A stretch of DNA of 64,000 bases from Labrenzia sp. R4_2 (GCF_017743865.1 NZ_JAGHRJ010000010.1:84087-148086); one strand, 5' to 3'. Counted from the first letter of the stretch, positions 33,533-42,398 are shown. Made by a program: numbers and translations. The notes: generated by a model not told the origin, from the letters alone.

Positions 33533-33968
33533 CGTCTCTTCGTTTGATCATAACGGGCGTATCGGTTGTAAAAACAATTTCGCCCTCGGGGTTCATGGCG
33601 CGCAGCGTATAGTGGAGAACACCCTGGTCGGGCTTGCGGCGCGACGGCGTGACCGAGTTGACCCGCATCTCGATATCGAGCGGTTCATCGGGGCGAACGG
33701 GGCGCGACCAGCGCAGTTTGTCAAATCCGATGCCGCCGATATTGGCGACGTCTGACATCAATTCGACCATGATGGGCTTGAACGCCTCCAGCATAGTCTG
33801 AAAACCGGAGGCAATCAGGCTTCCGTGCATGGCGGTGGCATAATCCTCGTCGGCATGCAGCCGCTGCGGGTCCCATTCCAGGGCAAAGGCCTTCATCGAC
33901 TCCGCGCTCATCGGTGCACTCCGAAAGCGAAACACCTGGCCTGGATGGAAATCCTCCAAGTATTTCAT
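33519..33968 (-). CDS. MaoC-like dehydratase/hydratase (single hot-dog)
   Basis: A 149-aa hot-dog protein with the MaoC features FHPGQVFRFRS, EWDPQRLHADEDYA and GSLIASGFQTMLEAF; it lacks the clean YxxxTGDxNPLH motif, but DPQRLHAD is the equivalent. Probable (R)-specific enoyl-CoA hydratase or a subunit of a heteromeric hydratase. It lies between the transglutaminase-like gene and the dehydrogenase pair with overlapping stops and starts. Confidence 0.82.
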   Translation of the reverse strand: MKYLEDFHPGQVFRFRSAPMSAESMKAFALEWDPQRLHADEDYATAMHGSLIASGFQTMLEAFKPIMVELMSDVANIGGIGFDKLRWSRPVRPDEPLDIEMRVNSVTPSRRKPDQGVLHYTLRAMNPEGEIVFTTDTPVMIKRRDDDTN

Positions 33969-34684
33969 GACTCGCCTTCTACCGAGAATCCGGCATCATA
34001 CCCCTTGGACCCGTTGGCAATGCGAACGCGGTTGAACTCCTCCAACTGGGGATAGGTTTCCCGGAAAACGCGCAGGAACTCCGTTATCGGCGCATCAAAA
34101 AAGAGACCACGGTCGTTCACGTATTCCATATGCCGGTTGTTCTTTTCGTCAAATTCGTGGAACAGCGCATCGTGATAGCCGTCGAAGACCAGCGGCTTGA
34201 CACCGAACCGTTCGCACAGCTCGATGTTGAAAGCCGGCGTTACCTTGTAGGGCTTTCCTTCCAGCCAGAGCTGCACATATCCGTGGTAAACGAAAAGATC
34301 CGTACCCATCAGCTCTTGCAACTTGGGAGTATTCAGGTGGTTGCGGACATCGGCAAAACCTAGCGCCGCCGGTATACCCGCCGCCCGCAGGCAAGCCGCT
34401 AGGAGAATGGCCTTGGGGACGCAGAACGCCGCCTCGGCGCCCGCGATCCGACTGGCTCGATAAGAATCCTCGTCCAATGCAAAACAATATGGGTCGTAAC
34501 GGATGCCATCGCGTACCACCTCGAAAAGGCGGATCGTCTTGTCCCGATCGGTTGCATCCGCAGGCAGATCACGCAATGCTGAGGAAACGAAATCCTGCAC
34601 TTCCACGCTGTCGCTCTCAACAAAGCGCGATGGCATCACATACTGACCGGCCTCAGCAGACAAGCCCTCCTTGGACTGCGCCAT
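33965..34684 (-). CDS. Transglutaminase-like cysteine-protease-fold protein
   Basis: A 239-aa soluble protein with a transglutaminase-like core: TDRDKTIRLFEVVRDGIRYD, the nucleophile Cys in EAAFCVPKAILLAACLRAAG (about residue 88) and the His in FVYHGYVQLWLEGKPYKVTP. The third residue position has Thr-Pro where Asp is classical. There is no signal peptide. Its place as first gene of an acyl-CoA catabolic operon is unexpected: the fold could hydrolyse or transfer acyl groups, but no function is known to me. A TetR-type dyad lies 18 bp upstream of the ATG. Confidence 0.8.
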   Translation of the reverse strand: MAQSKEGLSAEAGQYVMPSRFVESDSVEVQDFVSSALRDLPADATDRDKTIRLFEVVRDGIRYDPYCFALDEDSYRASRIAGAEAAFCVPKAILLAACLRAAGIPAALGFADVRNHLNTPKLQELMGTDLFVYHGYVQLWLEGKPYKVTPAFNIELCERFGVKPLVFDGYHDALFHEFDEKNNRHMEYVNDRGLFFDAPITEFLRVFRETYPQLEEFNRVRIANGSKGYDAGFSVEGES

Positions 34685-34702
34685 CGCAGCTCTCCCTTAC
34701 AT

Positions 34703-34720
34703 TTCTAACAAATGTTAGAA
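34703..34720. promoter_or_regulatory. TetR-type dyad, site A
   Basis: TTCTAACAAATGTTAGAA: perfect 8-bp arms around AA. It is 18 bp upstream of the transglutaminase-like gene and the best copy of five. Confidence 0.65.
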
Positions 34721-34751
34721 TAATGTCCGATAGCCCACCCGTCAACGGGAT

Positions 34752-35888
34752 TCATTCCGGCTCACGATCCACCACCACGCTATGGCGCGCATTGTCTTCT
34801 CCCAAAGATGGCGCGCGGCCGATTTGGTCCGCCGGACCACGAAATCCGGGCGCAATCGGCAATGGCAGGGCCGATACCTTGGTGCCGGCAATCGCCAGCA
34901 TCCGGCCGAACACGCCGCGCGCCGCGAAATGCGGGTCTGCGGCAGCCTCGGCGGGGATTTTCACGACCGTGCAGCAACAATCCGCCTCCTCCAGAAGCGG
35001 TGCCCAATCGGACGAAGGCCTCTCTGCCAGACGCCGCGCCACTTCTGCGGCGCAGGTTTCCGGATCGGCCCAATCGTCGCGCAGATCGGCCGGCTGGCCG
35101 ATCACGTCGCAGAAGGCCTGCCAGAATTTCTCTTCCAGCGCGCCAACCGCGACCTGCCGTCCGTCGCCTGCAGTATAGAGCCGGTAGCGCGCAAGCCCGC
35201 CCGTCAGCCGACTGCCGCCGCTGTCGATGTCCTGGCCAGCGATCACGCCTTCGGCATGGGCCCAATAGGCAAAGGCAAAGGCGCCCTCGGCCATCGCGAT
35301 ATCCAGATGGATCCCCTGCCCGTTCCGGTCGCGAGCCCGAAGGGCGAGCAGGATGTTCATCACGGCAGGATAGGTGCCGCCGCCAACATCGGCGATCAGA
35401 CCAGATGGCATCGTCGGATGATCGTCGGGACCCCGGCTGAGCGACAGTACGCCCGAATCGCCTGCATAGTTCAGATCGTGCCCGGCGGACGCCGCCTTTG
35501 GCCCGGTCTGGCCATAGCCGGTGATCGAGCAATAGATGAGCCCCGGATTGATCCGGCGAAGGGTGTCATACCCCAGCCCCAGCCGATCCATGACGCCCGG
35601 GCGGAACTGTTCGACCAGCACATCGGCCTTCTCGATCAGGGGGCGCAGCGATTCCACCGTGCCCTCTGCCTTCAGATCAATTGCTACCGACCGCTTCCCA
35701 TGGTTCAGCACGGCAAAGCCGATGCTTTCACCATTTAATTTGGGATTCGTATGGCGCGCGTCCTCGCCTGTACCGGGGCGCTCGAACTTGATTACCTCAG
35801 CGCCGGCCTCGGCCAACATTAGCGTCGCCATCGGACCCGGAAGAAGGGTGCTGAAATCGAGCACCAGAATATCGTCGAGCGGCTGCAT
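34752..35888 (-). CDS. Alpha-methylacyl-CoA racemase-like (class III CoA-transferase fold)
   Basis: A 378-aa CaiB/BaiF-fold protein. The N-terminus LVLDFSTLLPGPMATLMLAE and the motif GHDLNYAGDSGVLS match alpha-methylacyl-CoA racemases (the His/Asp of GHDxNY and the Asp of ADVGGG act as acid/base). Racemisation of 2-methyl-branched acyl-CoAs prepares them for stereospecific dehydrogenases. Last gene of the DUF35-thiolase-MaoC-racemase operon, 12 bp after the MaoC gene. A CoA-transferase role cannot be excluded but the GHDxNY motif argues for racemase. Confidence 0.82.
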   Translation of the reverse strand: MQPLDDILVLDFSTLLPGPMATLMLAEAGAEVIKFERPGTGEDARHTNPKLNGESIGFAVLNHGKRSVAIDLKAEGTVESLRPLIEKADVLVEQFRPGVMDRLGLGYDTLRRINPGLIYCSITGYGQTGPKAASAGHDLNYAGDSGVLSLSRGPDDHPTMPSGLIADVGGGTYPAVMNILLALRARDRNGQGIHLDIAMAEGAFAFAYWAHAEGVIAGQDIDSGGSRLTGGLARYRLYTAGDGRQVAVGALEEKFWQAFCDVIGQPADLRDDWADPETCAAEVARRLAERPSSDWAPLLEEADCCCTVVKIPAEAAADPHFAARGVFGRMLAIAGTKVSALPLPIAPGFRGPADQIGRAPSLGEDNARHSVVVDREPE

Positions 35889-35900
35889 CTTTCCCCCCCC

Positions 35901-36758
35901 TCACGCGAACCTGGCGGCCCCATTGTTCAGGACCACCACCTCGCGTACAGGGACCGAGGCACGGAACCGGGCCTCGCCCCCGCCTTCCCAGATCTCGAAC
36001 CGCACGGTTTCACCCGGATAGACCGGCGCCGAGAATCGCACATCCAGCCCGACGAGACGGCTGGCGTCGTAGTCCAGCAGCGATTTGAGGATCGCGCGCG
36101 CCGCCAAGCCATAGGTGGCCAGCCCATGCAGGATCGGCCGGTCGAACCCGACCGAGCGCGCCACGTCGGGGTCGGCGTGCAGGGGGTTGTAATCGCCGCT
36201 GAGCCGATAGATCAGCGCCTGCCGCGGCAGCGTTTCGATGTCGCAGACATGATCGGGGGCGCGGTCGGGCAGCTCGGCAGGCGTCGGTCCGGGGCGGTTT
36301 TCCCCGCCGAAACCGCCGTCACCACGGCAAAAGGCCGACATCGCTACGCGAGCCAGCTTTTCGCCGGTATCGGCGTCGATGATTTCGCGGCTTTGATAGA
36401 TGACGGCGCCTTTGCCCTCGCCCTTGTCGGAGATGAAGTCGATCTTGCTGCGGCCGACGATATTGCCCTTCACCGGCAGAGGCTTGTAGATGTCCAGCCA
36501 CTGCTCGCCATGCAGAACCTTCTGCCAGTTCACGCCGGTTCTCGGGTCGCGCAGCCAGAACCCCGGATAGCCCATCGTGACCGCCATAGACGGCACCGCC
36601 TTCAGCCCGTCCTCGTAGACATAGGCCAGTTCCTTCTTGTCGGTCGGATCTTCACCGAAACCCAGCCCTAGCGCATAGAGAATCGTGTCTCTTTCGCTTA
36701 GCGTCTGCTCGATTTCCTCGAAATCCCAATTCGAAAGCGCCTCGAAATCCAGTGGCAT
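35901..36758 (-). CDS. MaoC-type 2-enoyl-CoA hydratase (double hot-dog)
   Basis: A 285-aa double hot-dog hydratase like the hydratase-2 domain of peroxisomal MFE-2. The active-site segment is YRLSGDYNPLHADPDVARSV followed by FDRPILHGLATYG (Asp/His pair). The N-terminal half starts DFEEIEQTLSERDTILYALG and carries the substrate-binding hot-dog. It adds water to form (R)-3-hydroxyacyl-CoA, or, in steroid pathways, a tertiary beta-hydroxy thioester for retro-aldol cleavage. Its neighbours (thiolase-fold/DUF35) favour the second reading. Spacing 21 bp from the upstream gene. Confidence 0.88.
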   Translation of the reverse strand: MPLDFEALSNWDFEEIEQTLSERDTILYALGLGFGEDPTDKKELAYVYEDGLKAVPSMAVTMGYPGFWLRDPRTGVNWQKVLHGEQWLDIYKPLPVKGNIVGRSKIDFISDKGEGKGAVIYQSREIIDADTGEKLARVAMSAFCRGDGGFGGENRPGPTPAELPDRAPDHVCDIETLPRQALIYRLSGDYNPLHADPDVARSVGFDRPILHGLATYGLAARAILKSLLDYDASRLVGLDVRFSAPVYPGETVRFEIWEGGGEARFRASVPVREVVVLNNGAARFA

Positions 36759-36779
36759 GTTTCTTCCTCCCTGGAACGC

Positions 36780-37931
36780 CTACTGCGTGTTTCCCGATCC
36801 CAAGATCGCCGTGACCTGGCTGGACAGAACGCCGCCATTGCCGTGGGCAAGCGCCAGGTCGATATTCTCTAGCTGCTGTCCGGGCGCGTCGCCACGGATC
36901 TGCCGCGCGGCTTCGATCACGGTAAAGATGCCGTACATCCCCGGATGCACACAGGACAGCCCGCCACCATTGGTGTTCACCGGTAGCACCCCGCCCGGGG
37001 CGATGCGTCCACCCTCGACAAAGGCGCCCCCTTCGCCCTTGGCGCAGAACCCGAGATCCTCCAGGAACAGGATCGTATTGATCGTGAACGCGTCATAGAG
37101 CTCGACCAGGTCTATATCGCCCGGCGCCACTCCGGCCACCGCGAAGGCGCGCGCGCCGGATTCGCGGGCCGCCGTGGTGGTGAAATCCCGCATCTGTGAT
37201 ATCTGCCGGTGCGAACTGGCCGCGGCACTGCCAAGCAGATAGACTGGCGGCTTCGGGCAATCCCTGGCACGGTCGGCGCGCACCATCACCATCGCGCCGC
37301 CACCGTCGGTCACCAGGCAACAGTCGCGCACAGTCAGCGGGTCGCCCACCATGCGCGCGGCCAGCACGTCCTCGCGGCTCAGCGGGCCGCGATCGAACGC
37401 CTCGGGATTGAGCCGCGCCCAGGCGCGCGCGGCCACCGCCACTTCGGCCAGTTGTTCGCGGGTGGTGCCGTATTCGTACATATGCCGGGCCGCGGCCATC
37501 GCATAGGCAGAGATCGGATAGCGCGGCTTGTACGGGGCCTCGTATTCGGGTGGGCGCGAGGCCGTCACCAGCCGTCCCGACGCGGTTCTCTGATTCGAGC
37601 CATAGACGATCAGCGCGACATCGCACAGTCCCGCATCGAGCGCCATCGCCGCCGAGGTCAAGTAGTTCACGAAGGACGACCCGCCGGTCATCGTACCATC
37701 GACGAATCGCGGCTGGATACCAAGATACTCGGCCGCCATCAGCACCGGCATGCTGTCTTCCATCATGGTGCAGAACAGCCCGTCGACATCGGCCAGCGAC
37801 AGTCCCGCGTCGGCCACCGCCGCCAGCCCCGCCTGGGCCATGATGTCATAGGCGGTCAGGCCATGCGCCTCGCCGAATCCGGCATGGCCGGTGCCCACGA
37901 TGGCAGTCTTTCCCCGCAAACCTCCCGTCAT
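36780..37931 (-). CDS. SCP2-thiolase-fold protein lacking the usual Cys; Ltp2-like aldolase candidate
   Basis: A 383-aa thiolase-superfamily protein. The position of the nucleophilic Cys reads DGTMTGGSSFVNYLTSAAM, with Ser and no Cys; the later region reads LYDAFTINTILFLEDLGFC and the end VNTNGGGLSCVHPGMYGIF. Loss of this Cys together with a DUF35 neighbour is the hallmark of the steroid aldolase Ltp2, which splits a beta-hydroxyacyl-CoA rather than acetylating. It is 3 bp downstream of the DUF35 gene. A lipid-transfer or standard thiolase role is less likely. Substrate unknown. Confidence 0.8.
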   Translation of the reverse strand: MTGGLRGKTAIVGTGHAGFGEAHGLTAYDIMAQAGLAAVADAGLSLADVDGLFCTMMEDSMPVLMAAEYLGIQPRFVDGTMTGGSSFVNYLTSAAMALDAGLCDVALIVYGSNQRTASGRLVTASRPPEYEAPYKPRYPISAYAMAAARHMYEYGTTREQLAEVAVAARAWARLNPEAFDRGPLSREDVLAARMVGDPLTVRDCCLVTDGGGAMVMVRADRARDCPKPPVYLLGSAAASSHRQISQMRDFTTTAARESGARAFAVAGVAPGDIDLVELYDAFTINTILFLEDLGFCAKGEGGAFVEGGRIAPGGVLPVNTNGGGLSCVHPGMYGIFTVIEAARQIRGDAPGQQLENIDLALAHGNGGVLSSQVTAILGSGNTQ

Positions 37932-37934
37932 CGC

Positions 37935-38312
37935 TCAGCCCTCCACCGGCTTGCACAGCACCGCAGGCTTTCCGTCGATCTCGCCGACATAGACGGTGAT
38001 CGCCATACCGATCGCCACATCCGCGGGCGCGACCCCCTCGACCCGGCTCATCATCCGCACTCCTTCCTCCAGCTCGACCATGCAAATGTTGTAATCCCCG
38101 CCCTGCTCGGACCTGCGGCGGACTACGGTCGTCGTATGCACCTCTCCACAACCGCTGGCCTTGTGCCAGGACAACGCCGTTTCATGGCAATGCGGACAGA
38201 CGACGCGCGGGAAGAAATGAAATTTTCCGCAACTGTCGCATTTTGGGAGCGCGATCTCGCCATCCGCCAGCGCGCGCCGGAATGTCTGATTCGATCCGGT
38301 CTTGTCTTGCAT
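37935..38312 (-). CDS. DUF35 zinc-ribbon/OB-fold protein
   Basis: A 125-aa protein with an N-terminal helix, a rubredoxin-like zinc ribbon (LPKCDSCGKFHFFPRVVCPH has C-x2-C ... C-x2-C with the second pair CPHC) and a C-terminal OB fold (GEVHTTTVVRRRSEQGGDYN to GKPAVLCKPVEG). Such proteins bind thiolase-fold partners and acyl-CoA; in ChsH2 the DUF35 domain is required by Ltp2. First gene of its operon, 3 bp before the thiolase gene; a TetR-type dyad lies 44 bp upstream. Confidence 0.88.
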   Translation of the reverse strand: MQDKTGSNQTFRRALADGEIALPKCDSCGKFHFFPRVVCPHCHETALSWHKASGCGEVHTTTVVRRRSEQGGDYNICMVELEEGVRMMSRVEGVAPADVAIGMAITVYVGEIDGKPAVLCKPVEG

Positions 38313-38355
38313 TGTAGCCCTGCTTTTAATTGCTTTCCGAGTGTGTTGATATCAT

Positions 38356-38373
38356 TTCTAACAGATGTTAGTT
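38356..38373. promoter_or_regulatory. TetR-type dyad, site B (divergent promoter)
   Basis: TTCTAACAGATGTTAGTT, between the DUF35 operon (minus) and the CoA-transferase operon (plus). Six of eight right-arm bases match the perfect copy at 34703. Confidence 0.6.
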
Positions 38374-38408
38374 TTTATTCAAGCTGGTAAGTCGAAAGCG
38401 AGACGATC

Positions 38409-39578
38409 ATGAGCAATCCGAATTGCGGGCCGCAGGCCAGACCTTTGGCCGGCACCCTGATCATCGCGCTGGAACAGGCCGTCGCGGCGCCGTTCTGCAC
38501 GTCGCGGCTGGCCGATGCCGGCGCACGGGTGATCAAGATCGAACGCAAGGGAGCCGGCGATTTTGCCCGCGGCTACGACACTGCGGCACATGGGGAAAGC
38601 GCCTATTTCATCTGGTTGAACCGCGGCAAGGAATCGGTCGCGCTGGACATCAAGTCCGGCGAGGACCGCGCGCTGCTGATTGCGATGCTGGAACGCGCCG
38701 ATGTGTTCATCCAGAACCTTCTGCCCGGCGCGCTGGAAAAGCTCGGGCTCGATTCGGTGACGCTTCGCGAACGATTCCCGCAGCTGATCACCTGCGACAT
38801 TACCGGATATGGCGCCGACGGGCCGATGCGGGATGCCAAGGCCTACGACCTTCTGATCCAATGCGAAAGCGGCCTGGCATCGGTCACCGGAACGCCGGAC
38901 GGCCCTGGCCGGGTAGGGGTGTCGGTGTGCGACATCTCGACCGGCATGACCGCCCATGCCGCGATCTGCGAGGCGCTCGTGGAGCGCGGCCGCACCGGCC
39001 GGGGAACCGGCGTTTCGGTGGCGATGTTCGACACGCTCGCGGACTGGATGGCGGTGCCGCTGGTTTTTCACGAATACGCGAACCGGCACACGCCGCGGGT
39101 CGGTCTGAGCCACCCCAACATCTGCCCCTATGGCGCGTATACCTGCCGCGATGGTGAACAGATCGTGATCTCGATCCAGAACGAAAGGGAATGGGCGCGG
39201 TTCTGCGACACGGTGCTGTCACAGCCGGACCTGGCCACGGATCCGCGTTTTGACAGCAATGACAGCCGCAACAGCAACCGGGGCGTGCTGCAGCCGATGA
39301 TCGAGGCCGCCTTTGCGGCGCGGGACCGGCCCGACATGCTCGATCTGCTGGCGCGATCGATGATCGCCTATGGCGCGGTGAACGACATTGCCGCCCTGTC
39401 CCAACACCCCCAGCTCGACCGCACGACCATCGCGTCGCCCGCGGGCGCGTTTCGCATGCCCGCGCCGCCGATCAGGCGAAGCAGGGGGAACCCGGCGCTC
39501 GGCCCCTCGCCCGGCTTCGACGCGGATGGCGCGGCGATCCGGACGGAATTCGGCACAATGTCCAGAAAGGACCGCTGA
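38409..39578 (+). CDS. Class III CoA-transferase (CaiB/BaiF)
   Basis: A 389-aa CoA-transferase. N-terminal ALEQAVAAPFCTSRLADAGA and VIKIERKGAGDFARGYD are typical, LITCDITGYGADGPMRDAKA leads to the catalytic region, and the conserved Asp lies in CDISTGMTAHAAICEAL. These enzymes move CoA between acyl-CoA and a free acid via aspartyl-CoA thioester. It is 4 bp from a second CoA-transferase; the pair may act as heteromer or on different substrates. The gene starts 36 bp from the TetR-type dyad. Confidence 0.88.
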   Translation: MSNPNCGPQARPLAGTLIIALEQAVAAPFCTSRLADAGARVIKIERKGAGDFARGYDTAAHGESAYFIWLNRGKESVALDIKSGEDRALLIAMLERADVFIQNLLPGALEKLGLDSVTLRERFPQLITCDITGYGADGPMRDAKAYDLLIQCESGLASVTGTPDGPGRVGVSVCDISTGMTAHAAICEALVERGRTGRGTGVSVAMFDTLADWMAVPLVFHEYANRHTPRVGLSHPNICPYGAYTCRDGEQIVISIQNEREWARFCDTVLSQPDLATDPRFDSNDSRNSNRGVLQPMIEAAFAARDRPDMLDLLARSMIAYGAVNDIAALSQHPQLDRTTIASPAGAFRMPAPPIRRSRGNPALGPSPGFDADGAAIRTEFGTMSRKDR

Positions 39579-39582
39579 GACC

Positions 39583-40749
39583 ATGAAAACGGAACCCAAG
39601 GCATCGATTCTCGATGGCGTGACGATCGTCGACCTGACCTCGGTGGTGTTCGGCCCGCTGGCGACCCAGATGCTGGGCGAGCTGGGTGCCGATGTGATCA
39701 AGGTCGAAAGTCCGGAGGGCGACCTTTTGCGGCAGGTCCAGCCGTCGCGGAACAAGAAGATGGGCGCGGCCTTTCTCGGCACCAACCGCAACAAGCGCAG
39801 CGTCGTTATCGATCTAAAGACCGCTAACGACCAGGGACGCTTGCGCAGGTTGCTTGCCGATGCGGATGTTATGATTTCCAGCATCCGGCCCGCCGCGCTC
39901 GCGCGCCTGTCTCTCGACCCCGAGACGCTGCGGCGCGAGAACCCGAACCTTATCACCGTTTCGGCCACAGGCTACGGCCAGGACGGGCCCTATGCCGATC
40001 GGCCCGCCTTCGACGACATCGTGCAGTCGGTTTCGGGGCTGGCCAGCCTTGCCGCCCTGCGCGACCCCGACGCGCCGCCTGCCTATGCGCCGACAATCCT
40101 GGCCGACAAGCTGGGCGGCGTGACTGCGGCCTATGCGGTGATGGCGGCGCTGTTTCACCGCGAACGCACCGGCGAGGCACAGCATGTCGAAGTGCCGATG
40201 TTCGAAACGCTTTCTTCCTTCCTTCTGGTCGAGCATCTCGACGGTGCCACGTTCGAGGAAACTCCGCAGGATTTCGGCTATGCTCGTATGCTGGTGCCGC
40301 ACCGCCGACCAGTGCAGACACGGGACGGCTACATCACCATCCTGCCCTATACCAATGTCCAATGGGCACGCTTTTTCCAGGCGGTCGGCCGCACCGACAT
40401 GGCCGATCATCCTTGGGTGACGGACATGGATGCGCGCAGCCGCAATATCGGCGCGGTCTACGACATGGTGGCCGAACTGGCACCGACCCGGACCACCGAT
40501 GAATGGATGGAGCTGATGCAACAGGCCGACATCCCGGCGATGCCGGTGCGCAACCTCGCCGATCTTCCAGCCGATCCGCATCTTGCCGCGACAGGCTTCT
40601 TTCAGCGGCTGGACCACCCCAGCGAAGGCACGATCTGGGCGACACGCCCGCCGGTGCAGTTCTCGGCCACGCCGGCGCGGTCCGACCACCTTCCAGCTCC
40701 GCGGCTGGGCGAGCATACCGAAGAAATCCTAGGGGCCGACGAAGACTGA
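39583..40749 (+). CDS. Class III CoA-transferase (CaiB/BaiF), second copy
   Basis: A 388-aa homologue of the preceding gene product with TIVDLTSVVFGPLATQMLGE, ADVIKVESPEGDLLRQVQPS, the NRNKRSVVIDLKTAN segment and the Asp in ILADKLGGVTAAYAVM. ATG 39583 was chosen (open frame extends upstream inside the neighbour). The low similarity outside motifs suggests separate acquisition rather than a recent duplication. Class known; donor and acceptor unknown. Confidence 0.88.
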   Translation: MKTEPKASILDGVTIVDLTSVVFGPLATQMLGELGADVIKVESPEGDLLRQVQPSRNKKMGAAFLGTNRNKRSVVIDLKTANDQGRLRRLLADADVMISSIRPAALARLSLDPETLRRENPNLITVSATGYGQDGPYADRPAFDDIVQSVSGLASLAALRDPDAPPAYAPTILADKLGGVTAAYAVMAALFHRERTGEAQHVEVPMFETLSSFLLVEHLDGATFEETPQDFGYARMLVPHRRPVQTRDGYITILPYTNVQWARFFQAVGRTDMADHPWVTDMDARSRNIGAVYDMVAELAPTRTTDEWMELMQQADIPAMPVRNLADLPADPHLAATGFFQRLDHPSEGTIWATRPPVQFSATPARSDHLPAPRLGEHTEEILGADED

Positions 40750-40774
40750 CGTCGCGTCGGCCCACCGGCGTGGG

Positions 40775-41932
40775 TCAGATATCCATCGACCGCGCAATCA
40801 GTTCCTTCATGATTTCGTTGGTGCCGCCATAGATCATCTGCACCCGGCTGTCGGCGTAGAGCCGTGCGATCGGGAACTCCATCATGAAGCCATAGCCGCC
40901 ATGCAGTTGCAGGCATTCATGCATGACCTCGTTCTGGGTTTGGCTGCCCCACCATTTCGCCATCGACGCGGTAGCCGCATCCAGCCTGCCGGTTTCCAGG
41001 CGGGCGATCCCGTCATTGACGAAGCTGCGCAGCAATTCGGCCTTCGTCTTGCATTCCGCCAGCTTGAACCGGGTGTTCTGAAAATCCATGATCCGGCTGC
41101 CGAACGCCTTGCGGTCCTGGACGTATTTCACCGTCTCGGCGATGGCGAAGTCGATGAAGCCAAGCGCGGTGATGCCGATCATCAGCCGTTCCCAGGGTAG
41201 TTGCTTCATCAGTTGATAGAACCCCTGCCCCTCCTCCTGGCCCAGCAGGTTCGGCGTAGGCACGCGGACATCCTCGAAGAACAGCTCGGCCGTATCCGAA
41301 CCTTTCATACCCAGTTTCTTCAGGTTCCGTCCCCGGCGAAAGCCCTCGGCGCCCTCGGTTTCCAGAACGATCAACGAAACGCCCTTGGCGCCGGCGTTGC
41401 GGTCGGTCTTTGCCACGATCACAACCAGCTCCGCCGTGTGCCCGTTGGTGATGAAGATCTTCGATCCGTTGATCTTATAGTGGTTGCCATCCTTTTCCGC
41501 ATAGGTCTGGACATTCTGGAGGTCAGAACCCGTTCCCGGCTCGGTCATCGCGATGGCCGCGACATGGTCGCCGCTGACCAATTTCGGCAACCACTTTTTC
41601 TTTTGTTCTTCGCTGCCATATGCGTTGAGGTAATGGATTACGATGGACTGGATGCCATAGCCCCAACCCGTATCACCGGTGCGGCCCTGCTCGTAAACGG
41701 TAATCGCGTCGAACCCGATGCCGCCACCGAACCCGCCATATTCTTCGGCAATCGAGCCACCCATGACGCCCTGTTCACCGACCGTACGCCAGAATTCGCG
41801 ATCAACGATCCCCTGATCCGCCCATTTTTCGACATTCGGTGCCATTTCAGCATCGAAAAGCTTGCGGGTGGTGTCCGCGAACATCTTGTGTTCATCTGCG
41901 GCCCAGGTCGAACTATTCGAGATCAGAGACAT
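40775..41932 (-). CDS. Acyl-CoA dehydrogenase
   Basis: A 385-aa dehydrogenase of normal length: AMTEPGTGSDLQNVQTYAEK, KINGSKIFITNGHTAELVVI, RKAFGSRIMDFQNTRFKLAE, the arginine-rich entry LHGGYGFMMEFPIARLYADS and C-terminal IYGGTNEIMKELIARSMDI. It is a complete homotetramer-type enzyme, unlike the 31257/32405 pair. Single-gene operon convergent with the CoA-transferases; a TetR-type dyad lies 37 bp upstream of its ATG. Confidence 0.92.
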   Translation of the reverse strand: MSLISNSSTWAADEHKMFADTTRKLFDAEMAPNVEKWADQGIVDREFWRTVGEQGVMGGSIAEEYGGFGGGIGFDAITVYEQGRTGDTGWGYGIQSIVIHYLNAYGSEEQKKKWLPKLVSGDHVAAIAMTEPGTGSDLQNVQTYAEKDGNHYKINGSKIFITNGHTAELVVIVAKTDRNAGAKGVSLIVLETEGAEGFRRGRNLKKLGMKGSDTAELFFEDVRVPTPNLLGQEEGQGFYQLMKQLPWERLMIGITALGFIDFAIAETVKYVQDRKAFGSRIMDFQNTRFKLAECKTKAELLRSFVNDGIARLETGRLDAATASMAKWWGSQTQNEVMHECLQLHGGYGFMMEFPIARLYADSRVQMIYGGTNEIMKELIARSMDI

Positions 41933-41969
41933 GTTGACATCCGATTATCATCGGTTAGCATTTTCGAAA

Positions 41970-41987
41970 TTCTAACAATTGTTTTAT
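41970..41987. promoter_or_regulatory. TetR-type dyad, site C
   Basis: TTCTAACAATTGTTTTAT: left arm perfect, right arm degenerate (TGTT retained). 37 bp upstream of the acyl-CoA dehydrogenase at 40775-41932. Confidence 0.55.
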
Positions 41988-42032
41988 TTTTCGACAACTG
42001 CTCTGCCCCAAAGCAAACGCAACGTTATCTTT

Positions 42033-42377
42033 CTACGAACGCCTTTCCTGATCAGGGGCAGTTGCACCTTCCCACTTCTGGGCAAGCTCCGCCAAAGCCC
42101 CAAAGGCGCAGGCCAGTTCCCCGCCCTTTGGCGTCAGGCTATATGTCACCTGAGGCGGGATCGTCGGGTTGTGATCTCGGTAGATCAGGCTCTCGGCCTC
42201 AAGCATACGCAACCTTTGGGTCAGAACCTTGGTTGAAATACCGGCAAGCAACCGGCGAAGCATGCCAAATCGCAATGGCCCTTCCTGGTTCAGATGCCAC
42301 AAAATAGACATTGTCCACGAGCCGCTCAACTGGCGAAAAAGAGTTTCAACCGGACAAACGGGCCCGGCTTCCTGCAT
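42033..42377 (-). CDS. HxlR-family transcriptional regulator
   Basis: A 114-aa winged-helix regulator: CPVETLFRQLSGSWTMSILW is the HxlR signature (Cys near the start, then GxW), followed by MLRRLLAGISTKVLTQRLRM as the HTH and YSLTPKGGEL at the wing. ATG 42377 was preferred over TTG 42410. It is divergent from an NmrA-like reductase, the arrangement seen for E. coli ytfH/ytfG, suggesting redox or quinone-responsive control of the neighbour. Confidence 0.85.
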   Translation of the reverse strand: MQEAGPVCPVETLFRQLSGSWTMSILWHLNQEGPLRFGMLRRLLAGISTKVLTQRLRMLEAESLIYRDHNPTIPPQVTYSLTPKGGELACAFGALAELAQKWEGATAPDQERRS

Positions 42378-42398
42378 CGTGGTGCCGCGTTGAACATA

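Noticed and set aside
40775..41932. Missing catalytic Glu (IYGGTNEI instead of IYEGT) in an acyl-CoA dehydrogenase
   Set aside because: Many long- and branched-chain enzymes carry the base on another helix; the motif is normal for the subgroup.
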